DNA from: JBAQMG01 sp049302575
GTDB lineage: Bacteria; Bacillota; Desulfitobacteriia; Desulfitobacteriales; Desulfitobacteriaceae
DNA length: 46,177 bases
Direction: 5' to 3'
Assembly: GCA_049302575.1 (NCBI GenBank)
Contig: JBAQMG010000014.1
Location: 1 to 46,177 of the forward strand
Shown: piece after piece, positions 1 to 8,994 of the stretch
Layout of the letters: the number at the start of each line of letters is the position of its first letter
Position numbering within the stretch: the first letter of the stretch is position 1
Made by a program: the position numbers and the translations under genes
Notes under the pieces: model-generated
Seen by the model: the letters and a program-made list of their open reading frames with translations, nothing else
Databases searched by the model: none
Told to the model about the DNA's origin: nothing

Positions 1-16
1 GAAGAGGTGATAGAAA

Positions 17-3000
17 GTGGAACAAGAACTAATGCTACAAGAAAAAATCCAACAACTTTGTAATAGTGTAGGGGAGAGTAATTTTGGAGATGTAATGGTT
101 GTTGGTGGAGGGATCAGCGGTATTCAGGCCTCACTTGATCTGGCTACTGCTGGTTATAAGGTTTACCTGATTGACAAGGCGCCAAGCATTGGGGGTCATA
201 TGGCCCAGCTTGACAAGACCTTTCCCACCAATGACTGCTCCAGTTGAATACTCAACCCCAAACTGGTCGAGGTCGACCGGCAGCCGAATATTGAGGTCCT
301 AACCTATACTGAAGTTGACAATGTAGAAGGGGAAGCGGGAAACTTCAAAGTAACTCTGATTAAAAAGCCCAAATACGTCGACGAGAGCAAATGCACGGGT
401 TGTACAGTCTGTGTAGAATACTGCCCAGTTAAGTATCCTGATCAATTTAATCAGGACATATCGCAAAATAAAGCCATCCATATCTACTTCACTCAAGCAA
501 TTCCGCTTGCCACTTATATTGATGAAAGCTGTACTTACCTTAAAGATAAGAAATGTACTATTTGCCAAGCAGTCTGCAAGACTGGTGCCATAGATTTTAA
601 TCAAACGGCGGAGAAGATAGAAGTAAATGTAGGGGCGATAGTTCTGTCTCCTGGACTTGAACCGTTTGATCCAAAGCTTCGGAATGACTTTGGCTACGGA
701 AAGTTTGAGAACGTTGTAACCAGTCTTGATTATGAACGGATATTAAGTCCCTCGGGACCATATGAAGGACAGATACTGCGTGCTTCCGATAAAAAGCATC
801 CCCATAAAATAGCTTGGATTCAATGTGTCGGTTCCCGACAGGTAAACCCAGCAGGAGGCAATAGCTATTGTTCAGCCGTCTGCTGTACGTATACCCAGAA
901 ACAGGTGATTCTGACCAAGGAACATGCCGATGAGACCGAGTGCACCGTATTCCATAACGATATTCGTTCCTATAACAAGGATTTAGAGCGATACTACCAA
1001 AGAGCAGAGAACCTTTCAGGGGTTCGATTTATCAGAAGCTACGTATCAATCGGCAGAGAGATCCCAGGCAGCAAGAATGTAACGATCAGATATGCCACTG
1101 CCGATGATGGAGTAAAAGAAGAAGAATTCGATCTGGTGGTCTTATCAGTTGGTTTAAATCCTCCTTCTGGTTATGAAAAACTGGCCAATAAGTTCGGCAT
1201 TGAGCTCAATTCACACGGATTCTGTAAAACAATCCCGGCCAATCCTATGGAGGCCTCAAGACCGGGAATCTTTGTAAGCGGGGGCTTCCAGGGTCCGACA
1301 GATATTCCTGAGGCGGTTTATACCGCCAGTGGAGCGGGCTCGCAATGTGGTGAACTTCTTGACTACAGGCGAGGGAAGCTGTCTAAAGAAAGGATATATC
1401 CGCCGGAAAGGGATGTTTCCCAAGAGGAGCCAAAGGTAGGCGTCTTTGTCTGTCATTGTGGGGCTAATATCTCAAGGATAGTAAGTGTTCCTTCCACAGT
1501 TGAATATGCCTTAAGCTTACCCAATGTTGTCTACGCTCAGGAACAGCTATTTTCCTGTGCAACTAATTCTGCCAAAGAAATAGCCGATATGGCCAAGGAA
1601 AAAGGGCTTAATCGATTGGTTGTCGCTGCTTGCTCTCCTAGGACTCTAGAACCATTATTTCGGGACACCCTTCGGGAGGCGGGAATTAATCAATATTACC
1701 TAGATATGGCTAATATTCGAGAACATTGTTCTTGGGTTCATGCGAAAGAAAAGGAAGAAGCTACCCAAAAGGCTAAGGATATAATTCGGATGTCGGTAGC
1801 CCGAGTTTGCCATTTGGAGGCTCTGCAGGAATTTGCTTTGCCCGTCAACAGTAAGGCCTTAGTGGTCGGAGGAGGCCTGGCTGGTATGACCAGTGCTCTG
1901 AGCGTGGCCAACCAGGGGCATGAGGTTTACCTAGTGGAAAAGGCTACTGACCTAGGGGGAATAGCGCGCAGAATCCATTACACTTTGGAAGGACTGGATG
2001 TTCAGGCATATTTGGCTGATCTTATGCGCAAGGTTTATCAGCACCGCTTAATCCATGTATATACTGACGCTACCATCACAGAAGCTGGCGGGTATGTGGG
2101 GAATTTCGTAACCAAGGTGAAGTATGATGGCAGGGTCACAGAGATAAAACATGGTGCAACCATTCTCGCTACAGGTGCTGAGGTATACCAACCTACAGAG
2201 TACCTTTATGGTGAAGATGCTAGAGTAATGACCCACCTAGAGTTGGAGGCTCAAATTGCCCAAGGAGAAGAAAAGCTGCTTAACTCTCAAACTTTGGTGA
2301 TGATCCAATGCGTAGGTTGCAGAAATGAAGACAGAAATTACTGTAGTCGGATATGTTGCAGCGAGTCGATTAAGAACTCCCTGAAGCTCAAAGAGCTGAA
2401 CCCCCAGATGGACATCTATATTCTCTTTCGGGATATCAGAATGTATGGGTTAAAAGAAGATTATTACCGAGAAGCGGCAAGTAAGGATGTAAAATTCATC
2501 CGCTATGAGCCAGATGATAAACCGCAGGTGGAAGCAGTTGTGGAGGAAGGTCGTCCTGTCTTAAGGGTTACCGTGACCGATCCTATTTTAGGTAAGAAGC
2601 TTGAATTAGATGCAGATGCACTCGTTTTAGCGGCTGCCATTATTCCATCAAAGGGAAGTCAGGAAGCAACTCAATTGTTCAAGGTAACTACTAGTTTAGA
2701 TGGTTTCTTCAAAGAAGCCCATGTCAAATTAAAGCCTGTTGAGTTTAGTGTAGATGGTGTTTATCTTTGTGGAATGGCTCACTATCCCAAGCTTATATCG
2801 GAAACGGTTAGCCAGGCTTATGGAGCTGCCGGGCGAGTCTTGACTTTACTCTCGCATGATACAGTCGTAGCCTCTGGCGCTGTTTGCGAGGTTAATGAGA
2901 GAAAGTGTATTGGGTGTGGGGAATGTATCTCAGCTTGTACGTATGGTGCCATAGAGTTTCATGAGACGCGACTAGGAAAAAAGGCCGTGGTTAATCCCGT

Positions 3001-3109
3001 TCTCTGTAAAGGAGATGGCCTTTGTAACGCAAAGTGTCCAACCGGGGCTATTTCACTAAAGCACTTTACCGATGATGAGATCTTGAGCCAAATTGACGCG
3101 GCGGTTTAA
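17..3109 (+). CDS. hdrA: Tandem HdrA-type flavoprotein, predicted selenoprotein (TGA 245-247 = Sec77)
   Basis: Heterodisulfide reductase subunit A-like, the FAD/[4Fe-4S] core of soluble flavin-based electron-bifurcating complexes. The frame runs from GTG 17 (GAGGTGAT ribosome site at 4-11) to TAA 3109 with one interruption, TGA at 245-247. It falls in the motif NDCSS-U-ILNPKL, where HdrA proteins have Cys, and reading continues with no other stop (I translated 248-904). Seen: FAD motif GGGISG at residues 30-35; ferredoxin-like cysteines near 126-136 and 180-187; Cys-rich VGSR..CSAVCC near 271-295; then a second HdrA unit starting VGVFVCHCGANIS, with its own GGGLAGM near 618 and CVGCR..CCSES; C-terminal 2x[4Fe-4S] ferredoxin. 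The second unit lacks the DCSxC motif. Length is 1030 aa including Sec. Followed 60 bases later by the MvhD gene. Electron partners lie outside the window; QmoB is an alternative relative, but lengths and layout do not fit. Confidence 0.9.
263..280 (+). promoter_or_regulatory. Putative bacterial SECIS hairpin of hdrA
   Basis: Stem 263-269 (CTGGTCG) pairs with 274-280 (CGACCGG) around the four-base loop AGGT (270-273). The loop begins 22 bases after the TGA and has G at its second and third positions, matching the known bacterial SECIS geometry of a short stem with a G near the loop start, about 16-37 bases from UGA. It lies inside the coding sequence, as expected in bacteria. Confidence 0.7.
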
Positions 3110-3169
3110 GGTTTGTAGAAATCAGATAGTGAACAAAGCCGGGATTACTAAGAAAGGAGGTGAGAACGA

Positions 3170-4006
3170 ATGAGTACAGGACTTCAATTTAAACCGAAAA
3201 TATTAGGTTTTGTCTGCAATTGGTGAGTATACGGGGCTGCTGACCTAGCTGGCGTGTCCAGACTACAATATACAACTGAAAGTAGGCTTATTCGCGTCAT
3301 GTGTTCTGGTAGAGTCGACCTGTCATTTGTACTCAGAGCCTTCTCTAATGGAATGGATGCGGTGTTTATCGGTGGTTGCCATTTTAATGATTGTAATTAT
3401 GGTACTCAGGGAAATTACCATGCTCTAAACATGGTACTGCTATGTAAGAAAATAATGGAGCACATCGGGCTGAATCCGGAAAGGTTAAGGATCGAAACTA
3501 TGTCCGCCGGGGAAGGAAACCTTTTTGCGGAAATTATGAATGACTTTGGCAGCAGGGTGAAGGAGTTAGGACCTCTCGGCAAAGGCGAAGGAATAGACGA
3601 AAATGCTTTAAAGTCCAAACTAGCAGAAATCGCAAAGCTAGTCCCCTACATTAAGCTGGTGAAACGGGAAAAACTGTCGTCACGCCTTCAGAATATAGAG
3701 GAATATAATGAACTTTTCACCAGTGACGAGATAGACGGGTTATTTCGTGAAGCAATCTCGTACTATATTGAGCCGGATAAGTGTCAGGCCTGTATGATAT
3801 GTTCTAAGAGATGCCCTGTAGAGGCGATTATCGGTGGCAAGAACCTGATTCATGTAATTGATCAGGAGAAATGCATAAAATGCGGAACTTGCTTTGAAGT
3901 TTGCCCTCCACGCTTTGGTTCGGTGAAGAAGATTCCTGGTGAGCCTGTTCCAGCTCCTATCCCTGAAGAAGCGAGAGCCATAGTAAGAGGGAGTAAAGGA
4001 GAATAA
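3170..4006 (+). CDS. mvhD: MvhD-type hydrogenase/Hdr delta subunit with C-terminal ferredoxin, predicted selenoprotein (TGA 3224-3226 = Sec19)
   Basis: MvhD-family [2Fe-2S] protein that passes electrons to HdrA. ATG 3170 follows a strong AAGGAGGTGA site (3154-3163). Residues 16-19 read C-N-W-U, with TGA in place of the second Cys of the family CNWC motif; the frame then continues through MCSGRVD, GGCHFNDCNYG and QGNYHAL, all family hallmarks. The C-terminus (residues about 205-250) adds two CxxCxxCxxxCP ferredoxin clusters, so this is MvhD fused to a 2x[4Fe-4S] domain. Total 278 aa with Sec. A caller that treats TGA as stop would start at GTG 3254 and lose the [2Fe-2S] N-terminus. Known: the methanococcal homologue VhuD also carries Sec. 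The pairing with Sec-HdrA implies one complex. Confidence 0.9.
3236..3253 (+). promoter_or_regulatory. Putative SECIS hairpin of mvhD
   Basis: Bases 3236-3241 (GCTGCT) can pair with 3247-3253 (AGCTGGC) with one bulged T and a G-T pair, leaving loop GACCT (3242-3246). The loop starts 16 bases after the TGA and begins with G. The stem is weaker than the hdrA one, so this is a candidate only. Confidence 0.45.
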
Positions 4007-4052
4007 GCTGCTTTGATGCCCAACCAATCAGGACTGGGTGTCTTGACAAGGA

Positions 4053-4097
4053 GATCCAGTAGATACAAAATAGATCTACTGGATCCTTTTGTTTTTT
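4053..4097 (+). terminator. Rho-independent terminator after mvhD
   Basis: Perfect 12-bp inverted repeat, 4053-4064 and 4074-4085 (GATCCAGTAGAT / ATCTACTGGATC), with a 9-base loop, followed by CTTTTGTTTTTT. It closes the hdrA-mvhD unit. Confidence 0.9.
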
Positions 4098-4130
4098 AAC
4101 GGAGCATGACTTATTCGCTTTTTTTTGAAA

Positions 4131-4203
4131 GTATCAAATCTTAACATTAGCTTAACAATCCTTTCGCTAGGATTTGATACAATACTTTTCGGACAAGTAT
4201 AGT
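4131..4203 (+). promoter_or_regulatory. pit operon promoter with PHO-box-like repeats inside an inverted repeat
   Basis: Two TTAACA hexamers at 4141-4146 and 4152-4157 are spaced 11 bases start to start, the spacing of PhoP (PhoB-family) boxes in Bacillus. They lie between perfect 10-base inverted arms GTATCAAATC (4131-4140) and GATTTGATAC (4171-4180). The right arm overlaps a -35-like TTGATA (4174-4179), followed after 18 bases by a -10-like TATAGT (4198-4203). Phosphate control fits the downstream genes; binding is inferred. Confidence 0.6.
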
Positions 4204-4228
4204 AATAATTTTAGTTGGAGGTTTTGGA

Positions 4229-4876
4229 ATGTTTGGTTTTGTACAAAAAATGTTAGGTTTAGTACATAAAGAAGATAAGTTCTATCAACTATACCAACAA
4301 GGCACTGAAGTGGTCTGTGTGACGGTAAAGAAACTGGAAAGTATCATGCAACTTAGTTGTGTCTCGGTTGAGGATGCCGAGGAGATGCATCGCCTAGAAC
4401 ATGAGGCGGACGATATTACAACTCAGATTATCGATAGGCTTAACTCAACGTTTATAACCCCTTTAGATCGTGAGGATATCTATACTTTAGCGCAAGTTCT
4501 GGATGATATTGTGGATTTCGCCCAGGGGACAGTGGAAAGAATGTTGCTTTATCGAACTGGAAAACCTTCTTTAGGTGCCCAAGAGCTAGCACGCTTATGT
4601 GGTTTGGCTGCTGAACAAGTTCGTAAAGCCTTTTGTGGATTGAACAATATTCATTTTAAAAAAGCACAGATTTTGGCAGCAACGGAGGAAATTTATCACT
4701 TAGAGAGTGCTGGAGATAAAGTTTATCGTCAAGAAGTGGCCCGTTTGTTTGAACATGAAACGGATCCGATTGAAATTATCAAGTGGAAAGAAATCCTCGA
4801 ACATATTGAAACAGTCTTGGATCATTGTGAGAAGATTGCCGATCTGCTCAAGGGAGTGGTATTGAAGTATGACTAA
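4229..4876 (+). CDS. DUF47 (PhoU-like) phosphate transport accessory protein
   Basis: Cytoplasmic all-helical protein of the DUF47/PhoU-related family (215 aa), usually encoded beside Pit phosphate transporters and thought to modulate them. The family fingerprint HEADDITTQIIDRL, followed by LNSTFITPLDREDI, is present near residues 55-80, with the matching acidic second bundle (HLESAGDKVYRQE) near 158-170. ATG 4229 has TTGGAGG upstream. The stop overlaps the start of the transporter gene by 8 bases, so the two are translationally coupled. Confidence 0.9.
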   Translation: MFGFVQKMLGLVHKEDKFYQLYQQGTEVVCVTVKKLESIMQLSCVSVEDAEEMHRLEHEADDITTQIIDRLNSTFITPLDREDIYTLAQVLDDIVDFAQGTVERMLLYRTGKPSLGAQELARLCGLAAEQVRKAFCGLNNIHFKKAQILAATEEIYHLESAGDKVYRQEVARLFEHETDPIEIIKWKEILEHIETVLDHCEKIADLLKGVVLKYD

Positions 4877-5876
4877 TGTAGGGGTGTTGCTGGTTATTGT
4901 CGTGTTTTGTGGGTTAGCCTTCGATTATATCAACGGTTTTCACGATACAGCTAATGCAATTGCGACGAGTGTCTCAACACGGGCTTTGACTCCTAAACGC
5001 GCTATTGTTGTAGCGGCAACTTTCAATTTTATTGGGGCTTTGTATAGTACTGGGGTAGCCCAAACCATTGCTAAAGATATTGTCTCTCAAAAAATCGTAA
5101 CCCAAGAAGTGATTATAGCAGCCTTACTTGGAGCAATAACTTGGAATTTGATAACCTGGTATTTGGGAATTCCAAGTAGTTCTTCTCATGCTATTATCGG
5201 GGGAATGATTGGTTCGGCCGTGACCAAAGCGGGTTTTTCAGTCTTGCATTGGCAAGGTTTGGGTAAGATTATTGCTGCTCTGGTGATTTCGCCAATCATG
5301 GGCATTATCTTAGGTTTTATTATTATGAAGGTGCTTTTGTTAATCTTTGGTCGATTCTCACCTTCTAAGGTTAATCACGGTTTTCGTAAACTGCAAATAC
5401 TTTCTGCGGCATTGTTGTCTTTTAATCATGGTTCAAATGATGCGCAAAAGTCGATGGGAATTATTACGATGGCTTTGATAGCTGGGGGAGTACAGGCAAG
5501 TACTGATCTAACCCCGCATCTATGGGTAAAGATGGCCTGCGCGTTGGCTATGGCTGCGGGAACGGCGGCTGGTGGTTGGAAAATTATCCGGACGATGGGC
5601 GGGAAAATATTTAAACTTGAGCCAATTAATGGTTTCGCGGCCGATTTGAGTTCTTCAACGGTAATCTGGGCGGCTACGGTGTTTCCAGGACTACATCTTC
5701 CAGTTTCAACGACTCATGTAGTTTCTGGATCTATTATGGGTGTTGGTAGTGCCAAACGAGTTTCGGCAGTACGTTGGGGTGTAGCTCAACAAATGCTTAT
5801 TGCCTGGATTGTTACAATTCCCACAACTGCTCTCGTGGCTTCCTTCTTTTATCTGATCTTATCTCGAATATTGTAA
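4869..5876 (+). CDS. pit: PiT-family inorganic phosphate transporter
   Basis: Low-affinity proton- or cation-coupled phosphate permease in the cytoplasmic membrane. The two inverted PiT signature motifs are visible: GFHDTANAIATSVSTRALTP near residues 23-42 and FNHGSNDAQKSMGI near 184-197, along with PSSSSHAIIGG and the matching PVSTTHVVSG of the second half. About ten hydrophobic segments in 335 aa fit the short bacterial form. It begins inside the end of the DUF47 gene, and the pair share the promoter with PHO-like repeats. A large inverted repeat follows. Confidence 0.95.
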   Translation: MTNVGVLLVIVVFCGLAFDYINGFHDTANAIATSVSTRALTPKRAIVVAATFNFIGALYSTGVAQTIAKDIVSQKIVTQEVIIAALLGAITWNLITWYLGIPSSSSHAIIGGMIGSAVTKAGFSVLHWQGLGKIIAALVISPIMGIILGFIIMKVLLLIFGRFSPSKVNHGFRKLQILSAALLSFNHGSNDAQKSMGIITMALIAGGVQASTDLTPHLWVKMACALAMAAGTAAGGWKIIRTMGGKIFKLEPINGFAADLSSSTVIWAATVFPGLHLPVSTTHVVSGSIMGVGSAKRVSAVRWGVAQQMLIAWIVTIPTTALVASFFYLILSRIL

Positions 5877-5928
5877 TCGAGTCGTACAATCGAGGCACAA
5901 ATTCGAGGCGCGGGGCTCGAAGGTTGAT

Positions 5929-5977
5929 TTTATAAAGCACAATGTTTAATTATGAATTATGCATTGTGCTTTATAAA
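5929..5977. repeat. 16-bp inverted repeat after pit, probable terminator carrying AT repeat
   Basis: Arms 5929-5944 (core TATAAAGCACAATG) and 5962-5977 (core CATTGTGCTTTATA) are perfectly complementary around a 17-base AT-rich loop containing TTATGAATTATG. There is no clean T-run. It may end pit transcription; the loop belongs to the dispersed TTATGCAT repeat family. Confidence 0.7.
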
Positions 5978-6090
5978 TTATACTATTGATTGGTTAAACC
6001 TTGCATAGTTTTGGGAATACTACAAGAACAGTCAGTAATTGACCTATAGGAGCTTGTTCTTAAAATAATTAGAAAATATGATTATACAAA

Positions 6091-6120
6091 TTGTCTTTTG
6101 TAAATACTTAGTGATATAAT
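6091..6120 (+). promoter_or_regulatory. Likely sigma-A promoter of rex
   Basis: TTGTCT (6091-6096), an 18-base spacer and TATAAT (6115-6120), 44 bases before the rex start. I see only half of a Rex operator downstream, so autoregulation is not claimed. Confidence 0.5.
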
Positions 6121-6163
6121 TAACTAAATTGTGATGATAATTTAAGGTTTGAAATGAGGGATT

Positions 6164-6799
6164 TTGTTGAAGACGCTTAAAATTCCGGAGGCAACGATTA
6201 TCCGACTGTCCGTTTATTCACGTTACTTGACGGAAGTAGACCGCAAAGGGATTATTACCATTTCTTCGGGGGAAATAGCTGAAGGTGTTGGCGTCAGCCC
6301 TGCCCAAGTGCGTAAGGATCTGGCTTATTTTGGGGAGTTTGGTACAAGAGGGGTAGGCTATAATGTCAAAGATCTCCGCAGGCATGTTCTTAGGATTTTA
6401 GGACTTAGTGTCGATTGGAATGTGACATTAGTAGGACTTGGTAATCTCGGTTTAGCACTAAGTATGTATAAAGGCTTTAGGGAACGTGGATTTATTATAA
6501 CGAGTCTCTTTGATATCGATCCTAAAAAGGTAGGTACTCAAGTTAGCGGGATCGAAGTTATGTCAGTAGATCGTTTAGAGGATGTTGTACGGCATAATAG
6601 TACTCAAATAGGGATTATTTCTGTTTCATCAGAGGGAGCTCAAGATATAGCTGATTTACTCGTTAAAGCTGGCGTAAAGGCGATTCTGAATTTTGCCCCT
6701 GTCGTTTTGGATGTACCACCTGAAATAGAACTTCGCAATGTTGATTTAGCGGTAAATCTAGAAGTATTAACCTTTAATGTCGGTGCTCAAAGTTTTTAA
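6164..6799 (+). CDS. rex: Redox-sensing transcriptional repressor Rex
   Basis: NADH/NAD+-responsive repressor of fermentation and anaerobic respiration genes. The N-terminal winged helix carries KIPEATIIRLSVYSRYL and the recognition segment VSPAQVRKDLAYFGEFGTRGVGY; the C-terminal Rossmann domain has GLGNLGLAL (near residues 89-97). Length 211 aa is standard. Two TTG codons (6164 and 6167) are possible starts after GAGGG at 6156-6160; 6167 has slightly better spacing and would remove one residue. It is monocistronic, with its own terminator. Regulation of the nearby hdrA-mvhD unit is possible but unproven. Confidence 0.95.
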   Translation: MLKTLKIPEATIIRLSVYSRYLTEVDRKGIITISSGEIAEGVGVSPAQVRKDLAYFGEFGTRGVGYNVKDLRRHVLRILGLSVDWNVTLVGLGNLGLALSMYKGFRERGFIITSLFDIDPKKVGTQVSGIEVMSVDRLEDVVRHNSTQIGIISVSSEGAQDIADLLVKAGVKAILNFAPVVLDVPPEIELRNVDLAVNLEVLTFNVGAQSF

Positions 6800-6846
6800 G
6801 CTATTGTTTATTAAAAAAATTCAAGTGCGTGCCTTAGCATTAGGGG

Positions 6847-6891
6847 AAGACCCGTTGAAGTTCTTTAAGGGACGACCTTCGGGTCTTTTTT
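6847..6891 (+). terminator. Terminator of rex
   Basis: Stem AAGACCCG (6847-6854) with CGGGTCTT (6880-6887), ending in six T (6886-6891). The 25-base loop can fold further through GAAG/CTTC. Confidence 0.8.
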
Positions 6892-7021
6892 GATGCCATT
6901 TCGCGATGAGTGGCTTGGATAGGCGGATTTATTTTAGTTGCATATCAGATCGTACTATTTTTAGCTAATGCTTAGTTTATATCCGAGAAATTATTTTTGT
7001 AGAAAAGAGGAATGATCGAGA

Positions 7022-8611
7022 ATGGAGGCAGTTAATCCACAAAAAAAGATTATTGTCTATGATACAACCCTGCGCGATGGGGCTCAAGGGGAAGGAGTTC
7101 ATTTTTCGGTCAAAGACAAAATGCTCTATATACAGAAAATGGCGGAACTTGATATTCCCTTTATTGAGGCTGGTTGGCCAGGAGCAAATCCACGAGATGA
7201 AGAGTTTTTCAGGCTTGCTGCTAACTTGCCGCTTAAGAATACTAAAATCGTTGCTTTTGGAAGCACTTGTCGGATCAACGAATCTCCAGAACAAAGTGAT
7301 ATCTTGGCTAAACTGCTAGCTTCAGCAGCGCCGACGATAACTATTTTCGGGAAGTCTTGGGATCTACACGTTCGCGAAGTCTTGCGGACAACCTTAGCAG
7401 AGAATTTGCGTTTAATTAAAGCTTCTGTAGAGTATTTGGTAAGCGCGGGTCGTCAAGTCTTCTTTGATGCAGAGCATTTCTTTGATGGGTGGTTAGAAAA
7501 TCCAGCTTATGCCTTAAGTTGTGTACAAGCCGCTCTAGAAGGTGGGGCATCAGTTATAATCCTCTGCGATACAAATGGAGGAAGTCTTCCTACGGACGTA
7601 ACTCAAGGAGTTTGTGATGTAGCAAGGCAACTATCTCCTCAAAAGCTTGGTATTCATGTTCACAATGATGGTGGCTTGGCAGTGGCTAATAGTTTAGCGG
7701 CGATTGAGGCTGGTGTTACCCAAATTCAAGGAACTTGGAATGGGTTTGGTGAACGCTGTGGTAATGCTAATTTGAGCACGCTAATACCTTTGTTGCAACT
7801 CAAACGGGGTTATCAAGTCCTAGATAACTCTTGCATTCCCCAGCTTACGCATCTTTCACGTTATGTTGCTGAATTAGCTAATTTTCCCTTTGATGAGAAG
7901 CAGCCTTTTGTTGGCAGGAGTGCTTTCGCACATAAGGCTGGGATGCATGTTGATGGTATTTTGAAAAATAAAAGATCGTTTGAACACATTGAACCTAGTA
8001 GAGTGGGGAATGAACGTCGTATATTAATTTCGGATCAAGCTGGAAAGGCTAATATTTGGGAACGTATGCGGCGTTTTCTACCTGAGATCCTCAAGGATGA
8101 TTCGCGAGTTGAAGAGGCCATGGTTCAGATCAAAGGGCTAGAAAACCAAGGATTTCAGTTTGAGACAGCTGAGGGTAGTTTAGATTTACTTTTGCAACGA
8201 GTCTTGGAACAATTTACCTCGCCTTTTCAACTACTGGATTACCATGTTTGGAGTGATCCTTTGCGCGGGGATCTTGATTCAGTGGCCGTTGTCAAATTGC
8301 AAGTTGCAGAGCAAGTTGTCCATATTGCTCACGAAGGCAACGGACCAGTACATGCCTTGGATCAGGCATTGCGACAGTCTTTGCGAGCATTTTTCCCGGC
8401 AATCGAGAAAAGTGAACTTGTGGATTATAAAGTTAGGGTGCTTGATGAGTCTAGAGGTACAGAGGCTATCGTTCGGGTTATTGTGGAAACGCGTTTGGAG
8501 AAGGAACAATGGGGAACGATTGGCGTATCTTCAAATATCTTAAAAGCCAGTGCTCAAGCTTTATTGGATTCACTTTATATAATCATTGGTAAGGGTAAAA
8601 AGAAGAATTAA
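7022..8611 (+). CDS. cimA: (R)-citramalate synthase
   Basis: Condenses acetyl-CoA with pyruvate to give citramalate, entry to the threonine-independent isoleucine pathway. It belongs to the alpha-IPM synthase family. Seen: metal and catalytic signature YDTTLRDGAQGEGVHFS near residues 13-29, EAGWPGANPRD near 48-58, HVHNDGGLAVANSLA near 214-228, NGFGERCGNANL near 240-251, and a C-terminal regulatory domain from about residue 400. The PGANP signature and 529-aa length favour CimA over LeuA. ATG 7022 is preceded by AGAGGAATG. No leucine genes are adjacent. No T-box was recognised in the 130 bases between the rex terminator and the start. Confidence 0.92.
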   Translation: MEAVNPQKKIIVYDTTLRDGAQGEGVHFSVKDKMLYIQKMAELDIPFIEAGWPGANPRDEEFFRLAANLPLKNTKIVAFGSTCRINESPEQSDILAKLLASAAPTITIFGKSWDLHVREVLRTTLAENLRLIKASVEYLVSAGRQVFFDAEHFFDGWLENPAYALSCVQAALEGGASVIILCDTNGGSLPTDVTQGVCDVARQLSPQKLGIHVHNDGGLAVANSLAAIEAGVTQIQGTWNGFGERCGNANLSTLIPLLQLKRGYQVLDNSCIPQLTHLSRYVAELANFPFDEKQPFVGRSAFAHKAGMHVDGILKNKRSFEHIEPSRVGNERRILISDQAGKANIWERMRRFLPEILKDDSRVEEAMVQIKGLENQGFQFETAEGSLDLLLQRVLEQFTSPFQLLDYHVWSDPLRGDLDSVAVVKLQVAEQVVHIAHEGNGPVHALDQALRQSLRAFFPAIEKSELVDYKVRVLDESRGTEAIVRVIVETRLEKEQWGTIGVSSNILKASAQALLDSLYIIIGKGKKKN

Positions 8612-8727
8612 TGAGGCAATAATCGAACTTGCGTATTAGATCGGATGGTGCTAAACTTTAAATACTAAACTCAGCCAGTAGCGTTAGGCTCTGGCTGCAT
8701 TTGTGTGGGTATAAGGGGGTCCAACAC

Positions 8728-8991
8728 TTGGCTGTAGGCCGAAATTCATCTGGAACTGGAAGAATAATTCTTTTGATCGTGACTGGTGCAGCTCTAGGAA
8801 CGTTAGTCGGGTTTGGTCTAGAGAAATATGGGATATTTACGCCGTTTTTACGACCAGCGATTATTGATGTGCCTTCGCATACTTATTTGGATTTCTTTTT
8901 TCTGTCTCTTTCTTTTGGATTTCGCTTAAATCTTACGGCAGCTACTTTATTAGGAGCCCTCGGTGGATATTACTTGTCTAGGAAGTGGTAG
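8728..8991 (+). CDS. DUF4321-like small membrane protein
   Basis: Short protein (87 aa from TTG 8728) with two hydrophobic segments: RIILLIVTGAALGTLVGFGL near residues 12-31 and a C-terminal LTAATLLGALGGYYLSRKW. The sequence resembles DUF4321, a family of unknown function often next to maf and mreB in Clostridia. TTG 8728 is preferred over TTG 8701 because AAGGGGG (8713-8719) stands eight bases before it. Only three bases separate its stop from maf. A 7-bp hairpin (8672-8678/8691-8697) precedes it. Confidence 0.75.
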   Translation: MAVGRNSSGTGRIILLIVTGAALGTLVGFGLEKYGIFTPFLRPAIIDVPSHTYLDFFFLSLSFGFRLNLTAATLLGALGGYYLSRKW

Positions 8992-8994
8992 TTA

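Noticed and set aside
245..3226. The two in-frame TGA codons as frameshifts, nonsense mutations or sequencing errors
   Set aside because: Both fall exactly at conserved family cysteines, the frame is unchanged on both sides, the rest of each gene is intact, and a candidate SECIS follows each.
6128..6146. Rex operator upstream of rex (TTGTGATGATAATTTAAG)
   Set aside because: Only the left half resembles the TTGTGAANNNNTTCACAA type; the right half does not mirror it.
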